Part shown: piece by piece, positions 36,901-44,772 of the stretch
Layout of the letters: every line of letters starts with the position of its first letter
Numbering within the stretch: position 1 is the stretch's first letter
From: Promethearchaeota archaeon
GTDB lineage: Archaea; Asgardarchaeota; Lokiarchaeia; Sigynarchaeales; SOKP01
DNA length: 64,000 nucleotides
Direction: 5' to 3'
Assembly: GCA_013375495.1 (NCBI GenBank)
Contig: JABXKC010000006.1
Location: forward strand, 58,491-122,490
The notes under the pieces: generated by a model
What the model was told of the DNA's origin: nothing
Seen by the model: only the letters and a program-made list of their open reading frames with translations
The model's database searches: none
Position numbers and translations under genes: made by a program

Positions 36901-38396
36901 TAAATATCGTTTCTAATTTCCTTGATTTTTGACTTTTCTTCGTATAACCTTTCAACATTAATTTCATTATCGACAATAAGAATATTTTTGAATAAGTAAT
37001 CCAAACAAAGATAGTATTTAGTTTTGAATAAATATGCTTTTTTAGCTCGAATTTCACCTTCAAAAAAATGATTACTTATTAAATCATGAATTATCGGAAA
37101 AATATCTTCTTTTAATCTTAAAGGCTCATTAATATAGGAACCTCTATATTTCTTGAAAATATCAGAGAGTGATATTACGCTATTATCGTTTAATTGTTCA
37201 TAAATTTCTTGAATGATTACTTTTTTACCTTGACTCAAATTCTGAATATATTGGTTAAATTCTAATGTATTATCAACCTTTTTTAATGTAAATGTGTAAT
37301 TCAAATTGATATATAATACTATTTCTTCCAAGCCATGGCTTAATCCAAATGTATTTTTAATTTGGTTTAAGTCGATGAAACTTTTAGTCTCTAAATGTTT
37401 AAAAATGACCCTTTCGATTTCTTCAATAAATCTATTCCAAATTATAGATAATAATATGACTAACTGAGTTACTTCTCTTTGAATTTTTAGATTCCAGCTT
37501 GTAATTTCTCTAAAAATATAATCTAGTTTTTCTGTGATAAAGGAATAAATCCTTGCAGGATTATAATCAATTAACCAAGAATAAATGTGAAGAATATTTA
37601 CAACCCAAAATGTTGTATCAACATCTACATCTTCGTAAATAAAACTAAAACCACCGTTCTCTTTTTGAAATTGGTAGAGAAATTGTATTTCTTTATCCCT
37701 TACTTCTGAATCTAAATCAAAGAATTTAAGGCTTAAAAGCTTGTACAATATCGAGGAATCCTTTTTCCTCTCTTTTAAATACGAACGAAATTGCTCCTTG
37801 AATACTCTTACATCTATGCCGATAAGTAGAAGACTTTCTGTTACATAATAAAAAGTTTTTGCGACAGGACCATTATTACATTCCTCACAACTTTTATCAT
37901 GGCAGTGTAGGAATCCATTATTTCTTTTATGGTGATATATGAAATTTTTTATCTTCCGAACTATTACATCCTGTCCCTTAGAGGAAAGATACTCGTTTAA
38001 AATACCTAATAACTCTAAACTGGCCAATGCGTAGTACATAGACCAAATGTCCGGTTTTTTTAAAGTATTTGGAGATGATTTAAATCCTAAATGATCTTTT
38101 TCGATAATCTCAACTTCGCAACCTTTTATAAAATTTAAAAAATCCTCACGGAAGACATCCACTTTTTGCTTGATATACTTTCTAAGCAAAAGAAACCAAT
38201 AAATATTCTCTAGATTTAAAGAAGTTTCATTTAATAAGCTCTCATTATAGTATTGATATAACTCCAAAACTTTCTCGTAATTGCTCAGATAAAAATTCCC
38301 AATTTCCTTTCTATTCGTCGTTAAAAAAGATTTAAATGGCTCTTTTTTGAATTCCGTTATGTACGGATATGCAGTCTTGTTTTCTATATTTGTCAA
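33984..38396 (-). CDS. Giant membrane-anchored coiled-coil protein with prenyltransferase-like toroid head
   Basis: A 1470-residue protein. Residues about 60-340 contain repeated helical pairs (DIWSMYYALASLELLG, then a Gly-Phe turn RNNGFLHCHD, and QKENGGFSFIYEDVDVDTTFW) like prenyltransferase/terpenoid-cyclase alpha-toroids, plus a Cys/His cluster (HCHDKSCEEC, 164-173). About 480-1350 is a long, Lys/Glu-rich coiled coil. A winged-helix-like segment follows (LSFLQNELKMKKQLIQKHLI, with GKLSGKYD), then two membrane helices near 1417-1437 and 1442-1463 and a basic KKKKDEKI tail. It has no Walker motif, so it is not an SMC ATPase. Likely a membrane-tethered scaffold; function unknown. Confidence 0.8.
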   Translation of the reverse strand: MTNIENKTAYPYITEFKKEPFKSFLTTNRKEIGNFYLSNYEKVLELYQYYNESLLNETSLNLENIYWFLLLRKYIKQKVDVFREDFLNFIKGCEVEIIEKDHLGFKSSPNTLKKPDIWSMYYALASLELLGILNEYLSSKGQDVIVRKIKNFIYHHKRNNGFLHCHDKSCEECNNGPVAKTFYYVTESLLLIGIDVRVFKEQFRSYLKERKKDSSILYKLLSLKFFDLDSEVRDKEIQFLYQFQKENGGFSFIYEDVDVDTTFWVVNILHIYSWLIDYNPARIYSFITEKLDYIFREITSWNLKIQREVTQLVILLSIIWNRFIEEIERVIFKHLETKSFIDLNQIKNTFGLSHGLEEIVLYINLNYTFTLKKVDNTLEFNQYIQNLSQGKKVIIQEIYEQLNDNSVISLSDIFKKYRGSYINEPLRLKEDIFPIIHDLISNHFFEGEIRAKKAYLFKTKYYLCLDYLFKNILIVDNEINVERLYEEKSKIKEIRNDIYNMTLKLKNTVPHIREEIESYLLIDEVDFAKERLKYILRDSLMEADFLNENIESSFNQELIYINLQATLGAEISQWSKSYSLLQNELNELNSYLQERIQEKESLKKFNIILDELDTRIYDIQDQINREVDSFKNYIVEVLDKGYNHEKFDLIIQAFNRISQSVSKYDGVIYKYSHQVTSKEKKIAKNHKKVINKWIEFKENFDSIFADYTNGFQFFNELNNNIGNVKDNIQNGILTIKENAKNQVANNQYQDAFKTIKMDSDILLKQKTDEIHKLKQIVKKNTSFKQKLFPLYKYLNEKLDSLEENIIDLIADQEQILKEKVIEERKRAKVEDFDNFVSNTIQIFKDRLEKYKFSIDQNRVNKIPDVISGFDTINIEFNNNYKKFSKKLITLDEIVDNPDESSIKVIQWEKFNEFLNNEINKLKDEYVNKIISNEIYLMSEEENTDKIDIKKLADKLKLKCKTIIPRIKDMIEVSKLQGDLLEDKKELIVHSEAYHKNKELKNFTENRILKQTQDTIGQLLALYDSCIKNKTLGVNLLEIQNRINDMSDLKGSVNNKYNVKIKELNVDEKRIENIELSNNISAIVNNNELALEKIKENLELFKDLESFMVNEYNALKIDLENIFTKVTEDIEKVELYGKMKEILDSKKEKVELKLKQVDDKIEEKLKIVINKTFESRKFETEAREFYFEKKNEIKKLVRERVGKIEETINTLKLETDRGELLSIINKNNIHLSQLLGTLQARVEDYIETEQFKRAYLRVNKKHKYIEQEIRNSNKRIYDIYKTFNRNSNDFETKNKHIINDFDRFIKEFNEILREKVKTLEELIVKSYVEMAVKAVANEFLTLSFLQNELKMKKQLIQKHLISLISAGKLSGKYDPQIGLYYENSEVLKSLDENELEVIKKMNFRVYMFMRRLRNLTNQYGSIIAFFASIITISYYLFRISGENPLTIMIPIFLTLVVLAFLLFKKKKDEKI

Positions 38397-38576
38397 CTAA
38401 ATGAAACCCCAAGTTTCTTTTCTATAATAATAAAAATTTTAGAATTTATTTTTTTACTATTGGTATTCTTTTCAGTCAAAAAATTTCTCAATAGAGATGA
38501 AAATTTAAAATTTTAGATACATTTATGATAATGATTTGGAGTTTAACTCAAAATAAGTCTCAAGGAGTTTGAATTT

Positions 38577-39635
38577 ATTATCGCAACTGAAAAGAAGCAT
38601 ATAGGGTGGATGTGTAGTTATACTCCGTTAGAACTAATCTACGCGGGGGATTTCCTTCCATATCGCATCATTGGTCATTCTGAACCACCACAAAACGCTG
38701 ATTCTTATATTCACCCTAACTTTTGTCAATTTGTAAAATCGACGATTGATGTAGCAATTGATGGAGGTTATGATTTTCTTGAGGGGGTTGTCTTCGTTAA
38801 TTCTTGCGATGCTATGCGGCGCCTTCACGATGTATGGAAGAGGTATGTTCCAACGAAATTTGTACATATTTTAGATATTCCCATGGGAGAGTTATCTATT
38901 GGAGCAAATTATCTGAAAGAGGAGTTTAATAAGCTTAAAATTGCGTTGGAAAAACACGTATCTATTACTATCAGTGATAAGGATATAAAGGGTGCTATTA
39001 AAGTCTTTAACGAATCCCGTTTAATATACAACCAATTAAATTCTTTAAGAACAGAAAATCCACCCTCAATATCAGGAACAGATTTAATGAATCTTACTTC
39101 CAATTTCTTTAAATCAGAACCAAAAACCTGGAACGATAAAACCCTGGGCGTTTTAGAAAATATAAAAATGCAAACTTCAAAAGGAGCTATAAATAATAAC
39201 CCTAGAATACTCTTATCTGGAAGTCCTTTACACGAAATAGATTTTATCTCATTTATAGAAGAGATTGGATTAAATGTGGTATACGAAGATCTTTGTACTG
39301 GCAGCAAATTTTTCGATCTTGTTATAGAAGATTCTCAAGATGTATTAGCTTCCCTAAGTGAGGCTTATTTAAATAGAACTCCATGTGCTCGAATGATGAA
39401 AATTAAAGAGAGAGCTGAACAGATTTACAAAACAGCAGAAAAATTTAAGGTTAATGGAATAATTCACCATTCATTAAAATTCTGCGATACTTATTTATAC
39501 GATGTTCCCGCTTTGAAAACGATGTTGACTGAGAAGGGTCTAAATGTGTTATTCATCGAAAGCGATGGGGGTTTAGGTAATATTAATCAGATTAGAACCA
39601 GAATTGAAGCATTTTCAGAAATAATAAAAAGTTAA
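38577..39635 (+). CDS. 2-hydroxyacyl-CoA dehydratase-family subunit (HgdB/BcrB-like)
   Basis: A D-component-type subunit binding a 4Fe-4S cluster. Three family cysteines are visible, in GWMCSYTPLELIYA, VNSCDAMRRLHDVW and LKFCDTYLYD. With a partner subunit and an ATP-driven activator it would dehydrate 2-hydroxyacyl-CoA or reduce an aromatic acyl-CoA. The first ATG (38610) lies inside the conserved KHIGWMCSY motif, so the true start is upstream: an ATT at 38577 (or ATC at 38580) is 9 bases after AAGGAG. The second subunit follows immediately. No activator ATPase gene is in the window. Confidence 0.82.
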   Translation: MIATEKKHIGWMCSYTPLELIYAGDFLPYRIIGHSEPPQNADSYIHPNFCQFVKSTIDVAIDGGYDFLEGVVFVNSCDAMRRLHDVWKRYVPTKFVHILDIPMGELSIGANYLKEEFNKLKIALEKHVSITISDKDIKGAIKVFNESRLIYNQLNSLRTENPPSISGTDLMNLTSNFFKSEPKTWNDKTLGVLENIKMQTSKGAINNNPRILLSGSPLHEIDFISFIEEIGLNVVYEDLCTGSKFFDLVIEDSQDVLASLSEAYLNRTPCARMMKIKERAEQIYKTAEKFKVNGIIHHSLKFCDTYLYDVPALKTMLTEKGLNVLFIESDGGLGNINQIRTRIEAFSEIIKS

Positions 39636-39669
39636 ATGAAAAAGGTGAAAAAAAATAGCAACTCAAGAC

Positions 39670-40875
39670 ATGTTAAAGAAATATTTTAATCAATTGGAAA
39701 CAAGTCTAAAAGCCAAACTTGAATCGAAGACGACTGCTCGCAGAAAATTTGTTTACGAAATAGCAAGAATTGGAACGCGGATATTTAACGACAATTGGTC
39801 AATTGGTTGGACAACTGTTTTCGTTCCTTACGAAATTCTCACTTCAATGAGCGTTTCCGGCATGTTTGTCGAATTTTTTGGAGCGATGCTTGCGGGAACT
39901 GGAATGTCTAGTAAGTATCTTGATCTATCCGAGAGTAAAGGATTTTCTACTGATAGTTGCTCCTACCATAGAACAATAATAGGTGCTGCCTTGGATGGAC
40001 TCCTACCAAAACCAGATGTGCTCATTGGGGCAAGCATCCCCTGTAATGGCGGGGTTAAAGCGTTAAAACGCATAGGAGAAATATTCAACAAAGAAGTTTT
40101 TATATTAAACATACCAATTGAAGTGACTCCAAAATCCGTCGATTACTTAACTGAACAGTTCGAACAGATGATAGAATATGTTGAAAATGAAACAGGTCGA
40201 AAATTAGATTTCGATAAACTTAAGAAATCAATTAGATACAATAATCAAGCAAGGGAATACCTGATTGAAGCAAATGATCTGTGTAAAAATATCCCAAGTC
40301 CCGCAAATTCAAACGATTTAAAAAATTTCATTATGATTGTATTGCTACTAGGAACAGAAGAAAGCGTTGAAGTTGCAAAATTATACCGAGACGAATTCAA
40401 ATTTAGAATTGATAATAACATAAGTGATATACCAGAAGAAAAATACCGATTAATGTGGATTCAAAACAGAATCCAGTTTAAAACAGATCTTTTGAACATT
40501 CTGGAAGAAAATTATGGCGCTAAAATTGTAATTGACGAACTTAACCATATTTGGTGGGAACCCATGGACGAAAATGACCCTCTAAGAAGCCTTGCTAATC
40601 GAATAATGACTCACCCTCTTGTTGGCCCTGTTGATAGACGACTTAAAGTAATTACGCAATTAGCACAAAACTTTAAAATAGATGGTGCGATAAATCCTGC
40701 CCATTGGGGATGTCGTCAATCTGCTGGTGCTAGAGTATTATTTAAGGACGCTCTTCAAAAAATAGGGATTCCGCTTATCCATCTAGATGTAGATTGTGTA
40801 GATGAAAGAAATTACGCAAAAGGACAAATTGTAACACGTATGGAAGCCTTTTTAGAAATGCTCTCTAATTATTGA
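39670..40875 (+). CDS. 2-hydroxyacyl-CoA dehydratase-family subunit (HgdA/BcrC-like)
   Basis: A 401-residue partner of the preceding subunit. Cysteines fitting cluster ligands occur in TDSCSYHR, ASIPCNGGVKALKR and HWGCRQSAGARV. The ATG at 39670 is the first canonical start, but a ribosome binding site (AAAGGTG, 39641-39647) lies 22 bases upstream and is properly spaced only for an in-frame ATA at 39655, whose reading (ATQDMLKK) resembles the start of the upstream gene. The pair is probably one operon. The substrate, a 2-hydroxyacyl-CoA or a related acyl-CoA, is not determined. Confidence 0.8.
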   Translation: MLKKYFNQLETSLKAKLESKTTARRKFVYEIARIGTRIFNDNWSIGWTTVFVPYEILTSMSVSGMFVEFFGAMLAGTGMSSKYLDLSESKGFSTDSCSYHRTIIGAALDGLLPKPDVLIGASIPCNGGVKALKRIGEIFNKEVFILNIPIEVTPKSVDYLTEQFEQMIEYVENETGRKLDFDKLKKSIRYNNQAREYLIEANDLCKNIPSPANSNDLKNFIMIVLLLGTEESVEVAKLYRDEFKFRIDNNISDIPEEKYRLMWIQNRIQFKTDLLNILEENYGAKIVIDELNHIWWEPMDENDPLRSLANRIMTHPLVGPVDRRLKVITQLAQNFKIDGAINPAHWGCRQSAGARVLFKDALQKIGIPLIHLDVDCVDERNYAKGQIVTRMEAFLEMLSNY

Positions 40876-40927
40876 ATTTAAAAGCTATTAAAAGTATGTG
40901 TAAAAAGTATTAAATTATAAAAAAGAT

Positions 40928-40948
40928 AAAAAAAAGGAGTATTACTCC
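40928..40948 (-). terminator. Hairpin plus poly-T terminator after the HdrD-like gene
   Basis: On the minus strand a short perfect hairpin (GGAGT/ACTCC, loop AAT) begins 4 bases after the stop and is followed by eight T, then more T-runs. This looks like an intrinsic terminator and is the clearest hairpin terminator in the window. Confidence 0.55.
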
Positions 40949-40952
40949 TCAC

Positions 40953-42314
40953 TTATTTTAAATTTGAAGTATCTAATAAATTGTAGTTGGATACCATTTC
41001 AAGAAGGCCCATTACCTGCATACCATGATTGTAGAGATCGTTCGCATCTGTTAAATTTCTCCAGCAAAATGGGCATTCAGTTGTCAAAATATCTGCTCCT
41101 ACGGCATTAGCTTCGTCGCAACGCAGACTTGCTGTTCTTAATGAGAAATCAGGATAACCCGCTCTAACTCCACCGCCAGCACCACAACACATCGAATTAT
41201 TTTTTATTCGATACATTTCGATAAATTTAATTCCAACATCCTCTTCCAGTTTACGCAAGATTACTCGCGGAATGTCGAACCACTCTTCGATCATTTTATT
41301 AATATTGCGCATGTCCATCATTAAATTCTTTGAATCCTTGATCATGGATTGCTCCATCTCATGTGCAAAATGTCTTCCAGTGTGACAAGGATCGTGATAG
41401 GTGACGACTTTCCCCTTAAGTTCCTTGTTCGGCTTGAACTTAATCTTTTCTTCCTTGATCAAATTAGAAACATATTCGAACGCATGCATCGTTTTAAATG
41501 GAAGTTTATCTCCATTCGTCATCCATTTTGGGTAATCAACCGTAAAAGTCCGATAACAGCCAGCGCAAGAAAATAAAACTTGTTCCATATTCTTGAAACT
41601 TTCTAGATTTTTATTCATTAGCTCTTGAGCAGTATTAACAGCGCCAACCCTAAAGAAAGGGCTACCGCAGCATACTTCGTCTTCGATTAATGTGAAGTCT
41701 ACGCCTAGCTGCTCGAAAATTTTTGCAGTCGCGATTGCAACTTCTACTTGTCGATAACTAGCCGTACAACCTACATAATATCCAATTTTAGCGCTTTTAT
41801 TGTTAATATACTTCCCTAAGCCAGCTTCTTCTGCCCATTTTAATCGTTCTTCTGCTTTTCCACCGTAAGGATTATTCAATTGCTTGACTAACTTATCAAC
41901 TAACTGATGTTTTTCGATCATAGGAATGCCAGCTTCAACACACGCTGCTCGTAAGGATTCAATTATGTCTACTGTGGGTATTTTATTCTCACATTGGGAA
42001 GAACATTGTCCACAAGTAATGCAAGGCATTAGGACATCTCTTACTTCTTCTGAAAATTCCAAATCTCCACTTAAAATTGAACGAGCAATCCACATTTTTC
42101 CTGCATTCCAAAACGCTTCCCAACCGTATTCTATTCCCGCGGGACACGCGTCAACCATACCTTCGTAAAGAACCGTACCTTGTTTTCCAGTGAACTCCCC
42201 TATTCCTTCTCTACTAGGCTCCCCCGAATAAGCAAACCTACACGCTTTACAGTGGATACACTTATATATTTCCTTCTCCAATTCTTTTAATCTTTCCATT
42301 CCAGTTTTAGCCAT
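40953..42314 (-). CDS. HdrD/GlcF-like iron-sulfur electron-transfer protein
   Basis: A 453-residue protein with two ferredoxin-type 4Fe-4S sites (CIHCKAC with a later DACPAG, and CITCGQCSSQC) and two C-terminal CCG domains (CCGSPFFRVG and CCGAGGGVRAGYP) as in HdrB/HdrD and GlcF. It would pass electrons from a flavin subunit to a disulfide or quinone-like acceptor. A strong ribosome binding site (GGAGG) precedes the ATG. It lies 22 bases downstream of a GlcD-like gene with which it should form a complex. Confidence 0.85.
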   Translation of the reverse strand: MAKTGMERLKELEKEIYKCIHCKACRFAYSGEPSREGIGEFTGKQGTVLYEGMVDACPAGIEYGWEAFWNAGKMWIARSILSGDLEFSEEVRDVLMPCITCGQCSSQCENKIPTVDIIESLRAACVEAGIPMIEKHQLVDKLVKQLNNPYGGKAEERLKWAEEAGLGKYINNKSAKIGYYVGCTASYRQVEVAIATAKIFEQLGVDFTLIEDEVCCGSPFFRVGAVNTAQELMNKNLESFKNMEQVLFSCAGCYRTFTVDYPKWMTNGDKLPFKTMHAFEYVSNLIKEEKIKFKPNKELKGKVVTYHDPCHTGRHFAHEMEQSMIKDSKNLMMDMRNINKMIEEWFDIPRVILRKLEEDVGIKFIEMYRIKNNSMCCGAGGGVRAGYPDFSLRTASLRCDEANAVGADILTTECPFCWRNLTDANDLYNHGMQVMGLLEMVSNYNLLDTSNLK

Positions 42315-42336
42315 TTTTTTTTACCTCCTTACTCAG

Positions 42337-43824
42337 TTATGGAAGAGCAAGCCTCCCAGGATGCATTATCATATTAGGATCAAAAATCTTCTTCATCGTT
42401 CTCAAATATTTCCAATACATTCCTGCTTGAGAATAAGTGAGAGGTGCGTGGATGTATGGATCTGGACGATAATTCAACCACCCTTGCTTAAGCGCGTATT
42501 CTGTTGTTTCTCTATTCATCTCTTGAACTTTTTCGAAATCTGATTGTTTTGTGCTATCGAAACAAATAATTGGCATACAAATTGCCTGCCTACAACGCTC
42601 AATACTAGCAATCCACATAACTTCTGGAAAACCGTATTTCTTCATAGCAGCTGTATACATTTCAGCAAAATGGGCGCATTCGTTCCATGGTGTATAGAAA
42701 GTAATGAATAAAAATCCAGCCTCCCAAAAAGCATAAGGAACCGCAATCTTATTGGGTTTCTTCAATCTGCTTGCGATTTGTTTGGGGTGTAGTTCCTGAG
42801 GTTTTATACTATCAGGGTCTTTAGCTCTATTTTTTTTGAAATCTTCAGCCATTTCATTGATTTTATTAACTACATAATCTAATTCTTCTTGTGTTTGTGC
42901 CCAGCACTCCCAATTCATCCACCATTTACTAATTCCTAACTCTTCATAGAATTCGTAATCGTGAGGAACTTTATCTTTTGGCCAACGCGCCATTACTAAA
43001 GGATAATTTCCACCTTGAACCATAACGGTGTTGTGAGCAATTCCAAATTCCTGTTTTCCAATTTCTAATGTTAGGTTCTGCATATCCTCAGGATTGGACA
43101 TGCCCCACACAACTACAGTTTTAAATTTTGGATGTGGATAAATTTTAACTGCGACTTTAGTCATTACGCCTAGAGCTCCTTGTGAACCCATTAAAAAGGA
43201 CCAGATATCTGGACCTAGTCCGTATTTATAAAAAGGTTTCGCAAATGGAAGAGCCCATGAACCAGTTCGCACAATATCTCCGTTTGGAAACACTATCTCA
43301 CCGCACATAAAGTTATCACCTTGTGGACCAACAGAGCTAGTGTAAAGGGAAAAACCTCTATCAATAGCATCACCCATTACGGTAGAAGCTGGTGGAGCGC
43401 CGTCTGGTACAGGAGGTGCCCACTCTGGATAATTTTTGTGCATATATGCCCATAGTTCTCCAATCGTGACTCCCGGTTCGACTACAACATATCGATTCTC
43501 TGTATCAACTTCGATAATTCTATCCATTCTTCCTAAATCAAGCATAACTCCAGCAGGCTTAATAGTTGGACACGCGAAACCGCCAGATAATCCGGCTGAA
43601 ATCGGTGAGACTGCGATTTTTTCTGCAGAGCAATAAAGTAGTATTTTACGAATCTCTTCCACGTATTTAGGGCGTATGACGATATCAGGAATTTGTGACT
43701 CTAATCCCATTACAGATTTAGAAAGATATGACGCTGTAATTGCCTTGTTATTGGTGGCGTACTCCTTGCCTACAATACCAATCATTGCTTCTAAATCCTT
43801 ATCATCTGGTAATTTATAGCTCAT
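42337..43824 (-). CDS. GlcD-like FAD-dependent 2-hydroxyacid dehydrogenase
   Basis: A 495-residue protein of the FAD-linked oxidase C (vanillyl-alcohol-oxidase) superfamily. The FAD-binding N-terminal domain has IRPKYVEEIRKIL and SAGLSGGFACPTIKPAG; the C-terminal domain is the GlcD/D-lactate dehydrogenase type. It would oxidise glycolate, lactate or another 2-hydroxyacid. It is followed by an HdrD-like Fe-S gene that could take its electrons. A second set of the same families lies at 48973-53344. Confidence 0.83.
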   Translation of the reverse strand: MSYKLPDDKDLEAMIGIVGKEYATNNKAITASYLSKSVMGLESQIPDIVIRPKYVEEIRKILLYCSAEKIAVSPISAGLSGGFACPTIKPAGVMLDLGRMDRIIEVDTENRYVVVEPGVTIGELWAYMHKNYPEWAPPVPDGAPPASTVMGDAIDRGFSLYTSSVGPQGDNFMCGEIVFPNGDIVRTGSWALPFAKPFYKYGLGPDIWSFLMGSQGALGVMTKVAVKIYPHPKFKTVVVWGMSNPEDMQNLTLEIGKQEFGIAHNTVMVQGGNYPLVMARWPKDKVPHDYEFYEELGISKWWMNWECWAQTQEELDYVVNKINEMAEDFKKNRAKDPDSIKPQELHPKQIASRLKKPNKIAVPYAFWEAGFLFITFYTPWNECAHFAEMYTAAMKKYGFPEVMWIASIERCRQAICMPIICFDSTKQSDFEKVQEMNRETTEYALKQGWLNYRPDPYIHAPLTYSQAGMYWKYLRTMKKIFDPNMIMHPGRLALP

Positions 43825-44065
43825 TTTTTAATACCTTATCATCTTTTTTTTTATAATTATTGAATGTAGATTAATAATTCTTTATAACTTCGAAAATTAA
43901 TTGCTTAATTTTAAATTTGTTATTACGAGATTTCATGAAATAGATGTTTTTTGCTTATAACTATTATTGTTGAATTTTACAAAAGTTAAAATATTCTCAA
44001 GTTGAAAGAAATCTCTTAAAAAATAACCTTGATCCAAAAAAAAAAGTTTTTAGAATATTTTCGAA

Positions 44066-44605
44066 TCAACTACTATTAGGTAATGGAGATAAGTCTCTCA
44101 TTCTCAAAAGAGTTCTCCTTTTTTTATCGTTAGTAATAAACTTACTAAAAATTTCATTTTTATCGTCAATAAATTCCCAAAATTCTTCGTAAATCTCCTG
44201 CAAAGTCATATCATTTTTTTTATTAAAGTTTTCTTCGAAATTCGATGTTGGTTTTTTATATTTCGGTTTCTCTGATACATTTTTTGGAGTATTATTTTCT
44301 GATTTAATAGATTGGTAAAGATTTAAGCTATCGACGAAGTGATCCTTATAACTAGGCTTAAGTCTTTTTTCCCTTTTTTTATCTTCTGGATCTAATTGAA
44401 AATCTACTTTCTGATACCCCCGAATTGAGAAATTCTTGTCTAAAAATAATTGAAAGTGATGTGGACATACTTTATCTTGAGGAACCGAGATAGTAGTTAA
44501 TTGAGATGCTTGATTTACTACAGATTTGGGAACTTGAATAACTTTTTTGGAGTTACAAACGGGACATATGACCTCAATATACCTATTAATTGCTATTGCT
44601 TCCAT
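44066..44605 (-). CDS. Small zinc-ribbon protein with conserved DKNFSIRGYQKVDF block
   Basis: A 179-residue protein. The N-terminal 70 residues have a zinc ribbon (C14-x2-C17 and C47-x2-H50) around VCPHHFQLFLDKNFSIRGYQ, a compact block that looks like a recurring small domain. The rest is a charged, low-complexity linker ending in a helical segment (TLQEIYEEFWEFIDDKNEIF). There is no membrane segment. Zinc binding is likely; the function is unknown. Confidence 0.6.
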   Translation of the reverse strand: MEAIAINRYIEVICPVCNSKKVIQVPKSVVNQASQLTTISVPQDKVCPHHFQLFLDKNFSIRGYQKVDFQLDPEDKKREKRLKPSYKDHFVDSLNLYQSIKSENNTPKNVSEKPKYKKPTSNFEENFNKKNDMTLQEIYEEFWEFIDDKNEIFSKFITNDKKRRTLLRMRDLSPLPNSS

Positions 44606-44772
44606 TAGATTTTCAAAAACTAATATATTTTTTCGTCTTACAAATTATCTACATCTTAGAATATAAATCCCCCTAATTTAGGGAACAAAATAGTTACAAC
44701 CTTTAAAACTAAATTTTAAGTTCAATAAATAATAATCTTTTATGTATTCTTTTCAAAGAGACAATAAAAATT

